Below are positions 26,955 to 36,456 of a stretch of DNA of 64,000 bases, one piece after another (the stretch's first letter is position 1; every line of letters begins with the position of its first letter). Source of the DNA: Myxococcales bacterium. GTDB taxonomy: Bacteria > Myxococcota_A > Polyangia > Polyangiales > Polyangiaceae. Both the position numbers and the translations under genes were made by a program. The stretch spans positions 372,001 through 436,000 of the forward strand of contig JADJCA010000029.1 of assembly GCA_016703425.1 (NCBI GenBank). Reading direction: 5' to 3'. The notes beneath the pieces are model-generated. The model made no database searches, was not told the origin of the DNA, and saw only the letters and a list, made by a program, of their open reading frames with translations.

Positions 26955-28253
26955 ATGAACTTATCCAAACTTGCTCTTCGCTCCGTCTCGACCCTGGCCC
27001 TCCTCACCACCGCGTGTTTCGCCGCCGGCTGCAGCAGCACGGCCGAGACCGGTGAAGAAGACGAAGGCGCGCTCTCCGCGGAGGCGGCCGCGCTACCGAG
27101 CGACTACGCGTTCGCGTGGGACAAGGGGCAGGCGCTGCCCGAGGCCGACCGCTGGGCGGACATGTATCGCCGCGGAGCGGCCATCGCCGAGGGGATGAAC
27201 GCCGGGAGCGAGACCTTCTCGTTCAAGCCCAAGGAGATCGGTGGCTCTTCGCTCTACGCCTACGTCGACGAAGGCGCGAAGCGGCACGGGCTGTGGATTC
27301 CGCCGAACGCCTCGACGTGGATCGTCGAAGAGATCTTCGCGTTCAACCTCTCACGGCTCTTCGGGCACGGCGATTGGGCCGGCCCGGCGTCTCGGCTCAC
27401 GCTCAACGGCACCGGCAGCGCCGCGTACAAGAAGATGATCGAGGGGATGAACGTGCGCGGCATCCAGGCGTGCAACAAAGATCATCAGCTGAAATACATG
27501 GCGCAGAACCCCAACTACTTCGTCGGGATCTACAAGGAGTTCTTGCCCGACACGAAGGTTGGCGACGTGAAGGGGCTCGTCAAGGACGATGGCCTCAACG
27601 CGTCGCACGCGGTGGCGAAGTTCTTGAGCAACGGCTCGCGGCAGCCCACCAGCGACGCGGTCTACTTGATCGCGAAGGGCGGCACCTACGAGATCATCAC
27701 GCGGGAAGACGCCGGCTACGAGGCTGCCAAGGCCAGCCACACCGCCGAATCGACGGAGCTCGAGGTCGCCCAGCAGCTGAACCATATGATGGTCGTCGAC
27801 GTTCTGAACGGTCAGCGCGACCGCTACGGCCTCGGCACCAACATGAACATCTTCATCGAGAAGACGAAGGGCACGTTCCGCCTCGCGCTCATCGACAACG
27901 GCGGCGGAAGCGCCGGCATCCCGACCAAGTACATCAACGACTTCAAGAACAAGGTGACCCGCTTCGATCCGGCGCTCGCCGCCAACGTGACCGGCCTCGA
28001 CGACTTCTTGAACAAGAAGACGGCGACGTCGTTCAAGAACTTCCAAGACGAAGACTCCTTGAAGCGGGCCCTCGGCTACGAAGACGTCGACGCCGTCAAC
28101 TTGGGCAAATACAGCTCCAACTGCGGCTCCTGGGAGTACCCGTCGGTTGGGTCGTACAAGAGCCGATGGGACGCGCGCTGGACGAACTTCAAGAAGGGGC
28201 TCACGCTCGCTGCCGACCACATGCGCGCGAACAACAACCCGCTCGGTCAGTGA
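26955..28253 (+). CDS. Secreted FAM20-like kinase or pseudokinase candidate
   Basis: A 432-residue lipoprotein (CFAAGCSSTAE) from ATG 26955. The body resembles the FAM20C/secretory-kinase fold: a candidate C-helix Glu in VEEIFAFNLSRLFG (near 125), a 'DVLNGQRDRYG' segment near 281-291 that matches the catalytic-loop pattern of FAM20 proteins, and LALIDNGGGS near 311-320 for the metal-binding Asp. If active it would phosphorylate secreted proteins or sugars in the periplasm or outside. I cannot align it without a structure search; a HipA-like alternative is possible. The protein is well conserved in look, with no frameshift. Confidence 0.55.
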   Translation: MNLSKLALRSVSTLALLTTACFAAGCSSTAETGEEDEGALSAEAAALPSDYAFAWDKGQALPEADRWADMYRRGAAIAEGMNAGSETFSFKPKEIGGSSLYAYVDEGAKRHGLWIPPNASTWIVEEIFAFNLSRLFGHGDWAGPASRLTLNGTGSAAYKKMIEGMNVRGIQACNKDHQLKYMAQNPNYFVGIYKEFLPDTKVGDVKGLVKDDGLNASHAVAKFLSNGSRQPTSDAVYLIAKGGTYEIITREDAGYEAAKASHTAESTELEVAQQLNHMMVVDVLNGQRDRYGLGTNMNIFIEKTKGTFRLALIDNGGGSAGIPTKYINDFKNKVTRFDPALAANVTGLDDFLNKKTATSFKNFQDEDSLKRALGYEDVDAVNLGKYSSNCGSWEYPSVGSYKSRWDARWTNFKKGLTLAADHMRANNNPLGQ

Positions 28254-28321
28254 CGCTTGGCACCTAAGCACCTCGACGCTGCGCATTCGACCCGTCGAAC
28301 GCCGTGGGTCGAGGTACTAAG

Positions 28322-28729
28322 ATGCCTCGTATGCCTCGACTCACGCTTGCCGCGGCCATGGCCAGCACGCTCGCAACGCTGAGCATGCCGGCCTTCGCCG
28401 ATGGCGCCGCCGGCAGCGATGCGCCGCCGCGGACGCCCGTCGAAGTCGTTGCGGCAGCGCCCATGCGCCTCGATGTAGACGGTCGTTTCGTCGGAACGAC
28501 GCCCATTCAGCTGATGCTGCTGCCGAAGCGCTACGTGCTCTTGGCGCGCACCGCGGATGACGACAGCGCAGCGGTGCGGCTTGAACTTGACGTGCGTGAA
28601 GGCGAGCAACGTCGCGTCCACCTGCCGGCCCCCGCACGTGGCGGCGGTGGCCTCGTGCTCGTGTTTGTCGCGGCTGGCGTCGGCGCACTGGCCGCCGGCG
28701 CCCTCACGGCGGTGCTCGCGCTGCGTTGA
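28322..28729 (+). CDS. Small PEGA-domain exported protein with C-terminal membrane anchor
   Basis: A 135-residue protein (signal ending MPAFADGA) with one PEGA-like domain (MRLDVDGRFVGTTPIQLMLL) and a C-terminal hydrophobic helix (GLVLVFVAAGVGALAAGALT). It is a minimal version of the truncated protein at the window start. Likely an envelope-anchored surface domain. Confidence 0.7.
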   Translation: MPRMPRLTLAAAMASTLATLSMPAFADGAAGSDAPPRTPVEVVAAAPMRLDVDGRFVGTTPIQLMLLPKRYVLLARTADDDSAAVRLELDVREGEQRRVHLPAPARGGGGLVLVFVAAGVGALAAGALTAVLALR

Positions 28730-28795
28730 CGGCCGATCCGCGAACCTAGCCGACCTCGTCCTCTCGACGTCGAAGCCATGGGCTTCAGAGGCCGA

Positions 28796-30247
28796 TTAGG
28801 GATTGAGGCGCCAAAGCGCGAGGCGCGAGCGGCCCGTCCCGCCGAACGCCGTCGCCCCAGCGAGGACGGGCCGGTCGAAGCGGTCGACCGCTACCGCGTT
28901 CGCCACGTCGGGTATCAACGCAGTGGGGGGCGCCCCGCCGGTGTAGCCCGTCGTGAAGACACCGCCGGCACCGAACGACGCGTCGAGCGCGCCCGTTGCC
29001 GTGACCCGCCAGACGGCCATTTTGCCTTGCGAGAAGGTCGCGTCGGTGGATGAACCCGCCGCGACGACGCGGCCTTTCGAGTCGAGCGCGAGGGAGAAGG
29101 CGCGCGTGATGCCGCCGACGGGCGCGCCCACCTCCGGTGGCAACGTTGCCACCCCTCCGCTACCGAACGTTGCGTCGAGCACGCCGCTGTTCGTCAAGCG
29201 AACGACGGTGCCTCGCAGCGCGCCGCCTCCGTATCCCGTTACGTAGACACGGCCCAAACCATCGGCGGTCACCCCCGCCGCTGTGGCCGTTGGGATCAAC
29301 GCTCGACCCGAGGCGCCGAAGCTTGTGTCGATGACACCGTTGCTCGAATAGCGAAACACGAAGGTCTCCGACCCGCCGGCCCCCGTGAAGTGACTGCCGA
29401 CGACAAGGACGCGCTGCTCACCGTCGACGGCGAGCGCGTGACCAAAGCCTTCGCGCCCCGCGATGTGACTGTTGACGAATCCCTTCGGCGCGGCGAAGCC
29501 GCTCGTGTCGGCGTTGCCGTTTGCGAGGTACCGCCACGCGGCAATGTCATAGCCCCCGGTCCCGCCGACGAGCACGGCGCCCGGAACACACGCCACCTGT
29601 TCCCCGCGGTCACCGCCGGTGCCCGTCGTGTTGGTTGTGGTGACGAACCCCGTGCCGTTGAACGCGGTGTCGAGCGCGCCCTGGCTCGTCAGACGATAGA
29701 GCACGAGTTTGCCCGCGCTGTTCGTCGCGCCAGTGGCGTACGGGCGATCGGACGCGTCGACACAGACGCCGTTGGCCCACTCGTAAACATCGCCCGTCGT
29801 GCCTGACTTGGTCCACGTGCCCCCCGTCGCGAAGCTCGTGTCGATGGCGCCACTTTCGGAGAAGCGCCACAGGGCCGAGTAGGCGCCCACCGAAGAGAGG
29901 TTCGAGTCGACGCGGCCGGCGGCGACGATGCGCTGTTGCGAGTCGATGGCGACGGCGTGACCAACGTCGGCGCTGCCTTGGGCGGGGAGCGCTTGCGGAG
30001 CGATGACGTAGCCGGCGCCACCGAGGCTCGTATCCAGGCTTCCCGCGGGACCCGTCGGCGTGAAGGGCGAGCCCCCGTCGCCTGGGAGCGCCGCGCCATC
30101 GCTCACGAGCGCACCGTCGGGGAGGCGGTCGACGCTGGCGTCGGAGCTGCCAGGTCCCGCGGGCCCAGCGTCTTCCGCGGACGACGTGCTGCAGCTCGCC
30201 AGCGCCAAGGCGACGCCGAAACCGCGGAAGAGCACAGCGCGGAGCAT
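28796..30247 (-). CDS. Delta-60-repeat beta-propeller lipoprotein
   Basis: A 483-residue lipoprotein from the ATG MLRAVLFRGF (lipobox ALALASCSTS). Six or seven delta-60 repeats are visible, each with a DTSFG-type strand such as AIDTSFATGGTW, ALDTAFNGTGFV, VIDTSFGASGRA, VLDATFGSGGVA and ALDASFGAGGVF, plus DSQQRIVAAGR-like turns. This makes a beta propeller of the kind seen in large surface proteins of myxobacteria. Ligand unknown. The 324-bp gap to the ABC operon holds its promoter on one side and a good sigma-70-like promoter on the other. Confidence 0.88.
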   Translation of the reverse strand: MLRAVLFRGFGVALALASCSTSSAEDAGPAGPGSSDASVDRLPDGALVSDGAALPGDGGSPFTPTGPAGSLDTSLGGAGYVIAPQALPAQGSADVGHAVAIDSQQRIVAAGRVDSNLSSVGAYSALWRFSESGAIDTSFATGGTWTKSGTTGDVYEWANGVCVDASDRPYATGATNSAGKLVLYRLTSQGALDTAFNGTGFVTTTNTTGTGGDRGEQVACVPGAVLVGGTGGYDIAAWRYLANGNADTSGFAAPKGFVNSHIAGREGFGHALAVDGEQRVLVVGSHFTGAGGSETFVFRYSSNGVIDTSFGASGRALIPTATAAGVTADGLGRVYVTGYGGGALRGTVVRLTNSGVLDATFGSGGVATLPPEVGAPVGGITRAFSLALDSKGRVVAAGSSTDATFSQGKMAVWRVTATGALDASFGAGGVFTTGYTGGAPPTALIPDVANAVAVDRFDRPVLAGATAFGGTGRSRLALWRLNP

Positions 30248-30383
30248 CGATTCAGTACACCTCGTGCCCTCCACAGCCGCAAGGATCCACGCGGAAGCCA
30301 GAAGGAGAGAAATCTGGGGAATTCCCGGCCGCCTCGTGGGTTAACCCGCCGCGCCGGACCTCGCGCCGGCGCAGCCGGGAACG

Positions 30384-30411
30384 TTGACACCCCGGCCCCC
30401 CTGATTAAAGT
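30384..30411 (+). promoter_or_regulatory. Candidate promoter of the gliding-type ABC operon
   Basis: TTGACA at 30384-30389, a 16-base spacer and TAAAGT at 30406-30411 make a fair sigma-70-like match. It is 160 bp upstream of the ABC ATPase start in the 324-bp divergent gap (30248-30570). No other clear site was seen in that gap; the rest is GC-rich and unstructured. Confidence 0.4.
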
Positions 30412-30570
30412 GCCGGCCGGCTTCGTGTCTGTCCCCGCTGGGGGTAGCCACCGAGTCGAGCGGCGCGCCTTTCCTCGTAGTTTTCCTAAAAAGCGCCCGC
30501 ACCGAAGCCCTGCTCGGACCGCGACTCGGTCCACGGCGGGGCTCTTACGCCACCACGGAGATCCCGCCCG

Positions 30571-31675
30571 ATGGCCACCGACGTGATGATTTATGCGAAT
30601 GACCTCTCGAAGCGGTTCGGCACGTTCCGCGCCCTCGACAAGGTCAACTTCGAGGTTCGTAAAGGAGAGGTCGTCGGATTTCTGGGCCCCAACGGCGCCG
30701 GAAAGTCCACGACGATGCGCATTCTTACGTGTTTTCTCGCTCCCAGCGAGGGCACGGCGCGGGTCCGCGGCTTCGACGTCTTCGAGCAACCGCTAGAGGT
30801 TCGCCGGTCGCTCGGCTACCTCCCGCAGCGCGCCGCTCTACCTGGAGATGAGCGTCCTCGAGTACCTGAAGTTCGCCGCCGATCTCCGCCAACTCGACGC
30901 CTCGACCTTCAAGAAGCGGGCGAAAAACGTCGTGGAGGTGTGCGGCCTCACCCAGGTCCTCGGCAAGGAGATCCGCCACCTCTCGCACGGCTATCGGCAA
31001 CGCGTCGGTCTCGCGCAAGCGCTGATTCACGATCCGCCGATCCTCATCCTCGACGAGCCCACGAGCGACCTCGACCCCAACGAGAAGGCCGAGTTCCTCG
31101 AGTACCTGAAGCAGATCGGCGAGGAGCGCACGGTCCTCCTCTCGACCCACAACCTCTCGGAGGTCGAGGCCGCCTGCGCCCGCGCCATCATCGTGTCGCG
31201 CGGCCGCGTCGTGGCCGATGGCCCGCTCGACGAGATCCGCGCCAAGAGCGGCAAGGTTCGCTACGTCGTCGCCATCCAGGAGTCGGCCGGCAGCGGCGGC
31301 TACAAGGGCAAGGGCGAGGCGCCGAAGAAGAGTGAGGTCGAGCAAGCGCTCCGCTCTGTGAAGGGCATGAGCAAGCTCGCCGAGCTGCCGACCGACGATC
31401 GCGCCCACTCCTTCGAGCTGTCGAGCGAAGAAGACCTCGACCTCCGGCCCGACCTCTTCCGCATGATCGCCGACAAGGGTTGGGTGCTGCTCGAGCTTCA
31501 CCGCGACACGCAGACCCTCGAAGACGTCTTCCGTGACCTCACCGTCGGCGACGCGAAGCGCAACCGCAGCTTCGCCAAAGACGGCGACGACGGCGACAGC
31601 GGGGCCGAGCGCGCCGGCGACGACGAAGACGAAGACGATTCCGACGACGAAGAGAACGGGAAGGACAAGTCATGA
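30571..31675 (+). CDS. ABC transporter ATP-binding protein (GldA-like), frameshifted
   Basis: Residues 1-85 read in one frame (GPNGAGKSTTM Walker A, LGYLPQ) and the rest in another (LSHGYRQRVGLAQAL signature, ILILDEPTSDLDP Walker B, LLSTHNL H-loop). The break is near 30830, inside a CGCGC run: the expected LPQRAPLYLEM would need one more CG dinucleotide. The C-terminal tail is acidic. GldA-type ATPases drive the GldF/GldG complex. Most likely a 2-base sequencing or assembly deletion; a real pseudogene or programmed frameshift cannot be excluded. It overlaps the permease by ATGA. Confidence 0.85.
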
Positions 31676-32508
31676 GCACGATGGAAGAGAAAAACGAGCT
31701 CGCTCCGTCTCGCACGTCGCCAGCCTCGAACATGGCTTCCAGCGCGGCCTCCGAGGGCAGCGGCTCGAGCGCCAAGAACGTCATCACGATCTTTCTCCGC
31801 GAGCTGGGGAGCTTCTTCAACTCGCTCGTCGCCTACGTCGTCCTCGGCGTGTCGATGCTCGCCCTCGGCGTCTACTTCTTCTTGATGCAGTCGGGCGGCT
31901 TCTGGCAGGTCGACCGCGCCACCATGGCGCGCATGTTCGACTTCTTGCCGTGGGCCCTCTCGCTCATCGTCGTGCCGCTCGTGACCATGCGCGCGATCTC
32001 GGAAGAGAAGCGCTCCGGCACGCTCGAGCTGCTCATCACGCTGCCCGTGAAAGACAGCGAGGTCATCCTCGGCAAGTGGCTCGCGGCGCTCGCGATGTGC
32101 ACCATCCTCTTGGGCCTGTCGCTGCTCTACCCCATCGCGATGTTCAAGTGGCCCTGGCACCTCGGCCCCCTCGATTGGGGTCCGATCTGGGCCGGCTACT
32201 TGGGCCTCGTGCTCTTGTCGGCCGCCGGCACCGCCTTCGGCATCATGATGTCGAGCTACACGGAGAGCCAGATCATCGCCTTCTTCGTGACGGCGGTCAT
32301 TCTCGCGGGGCTCCTCATCATCGGCTCCGTCGCCGAGTCGATGCGCGGCCCCGGCGGCGAGGCCATCGCCTTCGTCAGCTTCTCGAGCCGCTTCGCGCCC
32401 TTCGCGCGAGGCCTCATCGACACCCGGTCGGTCGTGTTCTTCGCGTCCGTCTCCGTCATGTGTCTCCTCGTGGCCTTCCGAAACCTCGAGAGCCGCAAGT
32501 GGTCCTGA
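31672..32508 (+). CDS. ABC-2 permease, GldF-like
   Basis: A 278-residue permease with a polar N-terminus (about 1-40) and six hydrophobic segments (FFNSLVAYVVLGVSMLALGV; WALSLIVVPLVTMRAISEEK; AALAMCTILLGLSLLYPIAM and others). The ISEEKRSGTLELLITLPV motif after the second segment is typical of ABC-2 permeases of the GldF/NosY type. It is coupled to the ATPase and followed 54 bp later by the GldG-like protein. Confidence 0.88.
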   Translation: MSTMEEKNELAPSRTSPASNMASSAASEGSGSSAKNVITIFLRELGSFFNSLVAYVVLGVSMLALGVYFFLMQSGGFWQVDRATMARMFDFLPWALSLIVVPLVTMRAISEEKRSGTLELLITLPVKDSEVILGKWLAALAMCTILLGLSLLYPIAMFKWPWHLGPLDWGPIWAGYLGLVLLSAAGTAFGIMMSSYTESQIIAFFVTAVILAGLLIIGSVAESMRGPGGEAIAFVSFSSRFAPFARGLIDTRSVVFFASVSVMCLLVAFRNLESRKWS

Positions 32509-32562
32509 CGCCTCCGCGTCGAACCCACTAGCGCCCAACAAGAAAGACTTAGAGAGAACGCC

Positions 32563-34392
32563 ATGGCCATGGAGCGAAAGCAAAAGGCAGCGACCGAGAG
32601 CGGGGCCATCCTGCTCATCGTCGCCGGTATCCTCATCGCCCTGAACGCGATCAGCGCGTTTGGGCTCTTCCGCCGCGTCGACACCACGAAGGCGCAGCGC
32701 TTCACCCTTTCGCAGGGCAGCGCGCGGCTCCTTCAGTCGATGAAGCAATCGATGAAGGTCGAAGCGTACGTCACGCGCGGCCTCCCGAAGCTCGACGCCT
32801 TTACGCGCGACCTCCGCGATCTGCTCCAGGAGTACAAGGCCTCGAGCGGCGGCAAGTTCGACTACGAGCTCATCGAGCCCAAGGACGAAGAGCAGAAGAA
32901 GGCGGCGAAGGACGCCGGTCTCGTCGAGCAGCCCTTCGGTGAAGCCAGCGCCACGGAGGAGAAAGCCGCCGTCACGCAAGGCTTCATGGGCCTCATCTTC
33001 AAGTACGGCGCCGAGAAGGACGTCATCAAGTTCCTCCCGCCGGAGCGCACCGACGGCCTCGAGTTCTGGATCACCAACAAGGTCCGTGAGGTCCGCGACA
33101 AAGGCGACGACATGAAGCACAAGATCGGCGTCCTGACGGGCCACGACGAGATCAAGCTCTCCGAGGCGAACCTCGTCCCGTCGCAGATGGGCAAGCCCTC
33201 GATGCAACAGATCGTGTCGCAGAACTTCCCCTTCTACACGTTTCAAGACGTGGATCTGAAGGGCGGCGACAGCGAGATCGACGGCGCCCTCGACGGCCTC
33301 ATCATCACGCAGCCCGGCAAGGACCTCACCGAGAAGGAGCTCCGCCGCATCGACCAGTTCGTCATGAAGGGCAAGAGCCTCGTCGTCGTGGCCAGCGCCG
33401 TGAACGTGAAGTCGGCCGACGCGACCATGAACGCCACGCTCTCGACGCACGGCCTGGAGAAGCTCCTCGAGGGCTACGGCATCGAGATCAAGAAGAACGC
33501 GGTCCTCGACTTCGGTCGTTCCTTCCGCGTCAACATGCTCACGCAGGGTGGCCTCGCGAGCGCCCGCTTCCCGACCTTGGCGATGGTCCAGGACGACCCG
33601 CGCTTCACGGGTCCCGAGACGCTCCTCGACACGGGCTTCCCTGCCTTCTTCCGCTTGCCGGAGCTGGTCTTCCCGTTCACCTCGCAGGTGGCGCTCAAGG
33701 CCGAGAAGCAGCCCGACGCGAAGGCGTCGATCATCGCAAGGTCCACGCCCCGCTCCATCGCCCTCACCGGCGAGACGGTGGACTTGAAGCCCTTCCAGCG
33801 CTGGACGCCGAAGGGCAAGTGGGAGCAGTTCCCCATCGCCGCGACCATCGAAGGCAAGCTTAAAGCAGCCCTTCCCGTCGGCGACAGCATCGAGCGTCCC
33901 GAAGCGAGCGCCGGGACCTCGCGCGTCCTCGTCATCGCGTCGAGCCAGTTCTTCGCGAACCCCTTCGCGCGGGCCGGCAACGGCCCTGACATGAGCCAGT
34001 TCGGCGGCATGCAGATGCCCGGCATGGGCGGCGACGAGCAGCTCCTGCAGCTTGCCGGTCCCTACGCGCAGCAAGCGCTCACGCCGACGATCCTCGCCTT
34101 CAAGAACACCCTCGACTGGCTCACCGGCGACACCGACCTCCTGGCCGTGTCGGCGAAGATCCTGAGCGAGCCGAACCTCGCTTACGGCGAGGTCGCCAAG
34201 CCGAGCTTCGACGAGAACGAGAGCGAAGAGCAGCTCCGCAAGCGCGACGAAGAAATGAAGCAAGCCAAGAAGAAGCAGCAGAGCAGCATCCAGTGGGCGC
34301 TCATTCTCGGCCTGCCGCTGCTCGTCGCGGCCTACGGCATGCTCCGCTGGCGTTCGCGCATGAGCTCGCGCGCCAACGTCTCGCTCGCCTGA
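32563..34392 (+). CDS. GldG-like ABC-associated membrane protein
   Basis: A 609-residue protein with one N-terminal membrane segment (AILLIVAGILIALNAISAFG), a large extracytoplasmic domain (KAQRFTLSQGSARLLQSMK; DGLIITQPGKDLTEKELRRI) and a C-terminal membrane segment (WALILGLPLLVAAYGMLRW). This is the GldG layout (ABC-type uncharacterised transport domain, PF09822-like). In Bacteroidota GldA/F/G supports gliding; in myxobacteria related operons are widespread and their cargo is unsettled. Translation probably follows the permease directly. Confidence 0.88.
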   Translation: MAMERKQKAATESGAILLIVAGILIALNAISAFGLFRRVDTTKAQRFTLSQGSARLLQSMKQSMKVEAYVTRGLPKLDAFTRDLRDLLQEYKASSGGKFDYELIEPKDEEQKKAAKDAGLVEQPFGEASATEEKAAVTQGFMGLIFKYGAEKDVIKFLPPERTDGLEFWITNKVREVRDKGDDMKHKIGVLTGHDEIKLSEANLVPSQMGKPSMQQIVSQNFPFYTFQDVDLKGGDSEIDGALDGLIITQPGKDLTEKELRRIDQFVMKGKSLVVVASAVNVKSADATMNATLSTHGLEKLLEGYGIEIKKNAVLDFGRSFRVNMLTQGGLASARFPTLAMVQDDPRFTGPETLLDTGFPAFFRLPELVFPFTSQVALKAEKQPDAKASIIARSTPRSIALTGETVDLKPFQRWTPKGKWEQFPIAATIEGKLKAALPVGDSIERPEASAGTSRVLVIASSQFFANPFARAGNGPDMSQFGGMQMPGMGGDEQLLQLAGPYAQQALTPTILAFKNTLDWLTGDTDLLAVSAKILSEPNLAYGEVAKPSFDENESEEQLRKRDEEMKQAKKKQQSSIQWALILGLPLLVAAYGMLRWRSRMSSRANVSLA

Positions 34393-34433
34393 CTCGTCCT
34401 CCCCGACTGACCTTCGCTCCTACGAGAAGACGC

Positions 34434-35516
34434 ATGAACCGCACGCAGAAAATCGGACTTGGCCTCGCCGTGCTCGCGGCGCTGTCCTACGGCGCCTACA
34501 CAACGGGCAAGAAAGACCAGCAGACGGGCTTCGCCACCAAAGACTCGAAGAAGGCGGAGCTTCCGGAGATCAAGGGCTCCGACGACGTCGACAAGCTCGT
34601 CCTCACCAACGCCGACAAGGGCGAGGTGGTGCTCGAGAAGAAGGCCGACAAGTGGGAGGTCACCAAGCCCATCAAGGCGCCGGCCAATCAGGCCAACGTC
34701 AAATCGCTCATCGACAACATGAAGGAGCTCAAGGTCTCCGAGCAGATCGAGGCGAACGCCACGGACGAGACCAAGAAGAGCTACCAGCTCGACGCGGCGA
34801 AGGTTGTGCGTGTTGCCGCTTACAAAGGGGCCGACAAGAAGGTCGACAACCTCTTCGGCAAGAGCGGGGGACGTGGTCAGGTGATGATGGTCGACGGCAA
34901 GCCCGGCGTCTTCATCGCCAGCGGCTACTCGAGCTACCTCTACACGCGCGAGGTCAAGAACTGGCGCGATCAGGAGATGTTCAAGTTCGACGACGCGAAC
35001 GTCACGCAGCTGACCATCGACAAGAAGGGCAGCGTCTTTTCCTTTACGAAGGCCGACAAATGGGCCGGCACGTTCAAAGGCACGGCCATCGCAGACATGG
35101 ACGAGGAGAAGGTCAAAGACGCCGTCAGGGCGTTCAAGAGCCTCAACGCCGACGACTTCGGTGACGGCAAGGCGGCCGCTGACACGGGTCTCGATGCGCC
35201 CGAGTCGATCGTGACGATCGCGCTCAAGGAGACCACGACGGACGCTGGCGTGACGCCGCCGCAGAAGTTGACGCTCAAGGTCGGCAAGACCTCGACCGGC
35301 TCAAACCGCTACGCGCAAAAAGAAGGCGACCCGACGATCTACATCATCGCCTCCTTCGCCGCCGACTGGGCGACCGCCGAGCTCCCCAAGTTCCAGAAGG
35401 CCAAGGGCGACGCCGGCGCACCCGGCAAGGACGTCGCGAAGGCGCCGCCGATGGGTATGCCCATGGGCATGCCCGGCATGCCCCCGGGCATGCCTCCGGG
35501 CCACCCGAGCCACTAG
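34434..35516 (+). CDS. DUF4340-family envelope protein of the Gld-type operon
   Basis: A 360-residue protein from ATG 34434 (MNRTQKIGLGLAVLAALSYG), one N-terminal membrane helix, then a long repeat-like extracytoplasmic region (VDKLVLTNADKGEVVLEKKADKW; VTQLTIDKKGSVFSFTKADKW) with the characteristic DUF4340 W-terminated strand. The tail is Met/Pro/Gly-rich (MGMPMGMPGMPPGMPPGH). DUF4340 proteins commonly follow GldA/F/G genes, which fits its position as the operon's last gene. Confidence 0.85.
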   Translation: MNRTQKIGLGLAVLAALSYGAYTTGKKDQQTGFATKDSKKAELPEIKGSDDVDKLVLTNADKGEVVLEKKADKWEVTKPIKAPANQANVKSLIDNMKELKVSEQIEANATDETKKSYQLDAAKVVRVAAYKGADKKVDNLFGKSGGRGQVMMVDGKPGVFIASGYSSYLYTREVKNWRDQEMFKFDDANVTQLTIDKKGSVFSFTKADKWAGTFKGTAIADMDEEKVKDAVRAFKSLNADDFGDGKAAADTGLDAPESIVTIALKETTTDAGVTPPQKLTLKVGKTSTGSNRYAQKEGDPTIYIIASFAADWATAELPKFQKAKGDAGAPGKDVAKAPPMGMPMGMPGMPPGMPPGHPSH

Positions 35517-35517
35517 G

Positions 35518-35659
35518 GCGCCGCCGGGCGCGACGGCACTACGTGCCGTTGCGCTGCTACGCAGCGCATGCTGGCGGCGCATGGTCGAGGGAGCGTTCAC
35601 GCTCCCTCGAGCTCCCACGAGGACCTGATCAGAGCCACTGCCGTCGCGCCCGGCGGCGC
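35518..35659. repeat. 142-bp palindromic multi-hairpin element between convergent stops
   Basis: The whole gap between two convergent stop codons is one element. Perfect 21-bp inverted arms (35518-35538 and 35639-35659) enclose three further hairpins: 35533-35539/35543-35549 and 35551-35557/35561-35567, each with a TAC loop, and an 11-bp stem at 35585-35595/35600-35610. It could be a bidirectional terminator, a small non-autonomous transposable element or a REP-like repeat. Confidence 0.8.
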
Positions 35660-35660
35660 T

Positions 35661-36314
35661 CTAATAGACCGGCAGCAAGAGCGCGCCGTCGATTTGGGAT
35701 GCCGTTGGGAGCTTCGAGCCGGCCTGGAACTCCCCCTTCAGCTTCGAGGCCGTGAACAGGATGAAGCGCTCTTGGAAGTTGTGGTAGAGCCCGTTGCACG
35801 GCGGCTCGCCGCGCGTCGTCGCGTCGGGCAGCGCGTCGCAATACGCGATGCCGTCGCATGAGAACGGGTCGCCGGTGTTGCCGCAGCCCCACCAGTGCGT
35901 GACGCTCGACATCTGGCCGTTGTCGGCGAAGAAGTAGACCAAGAGCTTGCTCTTCGAGCCGCTCTGCGTCGTGCCGATCACCGTCACCTTGATGCGATCG
36001 GTCTGCGTGCCACCGGCGTTCTGCGCGTCGATGGAGTCGATGGTCCAAGAGCCGTTGCCCTTGGCCGGCTCCGTCGCGCTCGCGTTGACGCTGCTCGTTG
36101 CGGGCTTCTGCGGCGCCGGGGTTCCTGGGGGCGTCGTGGTGGTGGTGCCCCCGTCGCCGCGGTTGCCAGTTCCCGTTGTCGCTCCGGTGCCAGTGCCGGC
36201 TCCGCCGTCTGTCGCAGTCGTCCCTCCCGTGCCCGACGACTTCGGAGCGGTGACCTCCGAGCTGCAACCCCACACGGATACAGCGCAAACGAGAGCCGAG
36301 ATGGCAACGCGCAT
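35661..36314 (-). CDS. Hypothetical lipoprotein
   Basis: A 217-residue lipoprotein (VSVWGCSSEV). A Gly/Thr/Pro-rich linker (residues 22-75) precedes a domain with SWTIDSIDAQNAGGTQTDR, KLLVYFFADNGQMSS and two disulfide-type Cys pairs (WWGCGNTGDPFSC; YCDALPD and PPCNGLYHNF). I do not recognise the fold. Its stop lies two bases from the 142-bp palindromic element. Confidence 0.6.
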   Translation of the reverse strand: MRVAISALVCAVSVWGCSSEVTAPKSSGTGGTTATDGGAGTGTGATTGTGNRGDGGTTTTTPPGTPAPQKPATSSVNASATEPAKGNGSWTIDSIDAQNAGGTQTDRIKVTVIGTTQSGSKSKLLVYFFADNGQMSSVTHWWGCGNTGDPFSCDGIAYCDALPDATTRGEPPCNGLYHNFQERFILFTASKLKGEFQAGSKLPTASQIDGALLLPVY

Positions 36315-36456
36315 CCCTTCACCAAAGCAAACCCTCCGCTCCCGTCAATGGGGGCGAGGTGAAAGAGATGCGGCGTGCTGGACGTTTGCGCCCGGGCTGC
36401 ACGGGGAGGTACGACGGGACGCCCTCTGAATGCCCGCGCGCTCGCTCAATCGTCGC

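Noticed and set aside
31498..34263. 921-codon minus-strand open frame
   Set aside because: Lies wholly opposite the permease and GldG-like genes, is Arg/Glu/His-rich low-complexity and has no domain. Antisense shadow of a GC-rich gene.
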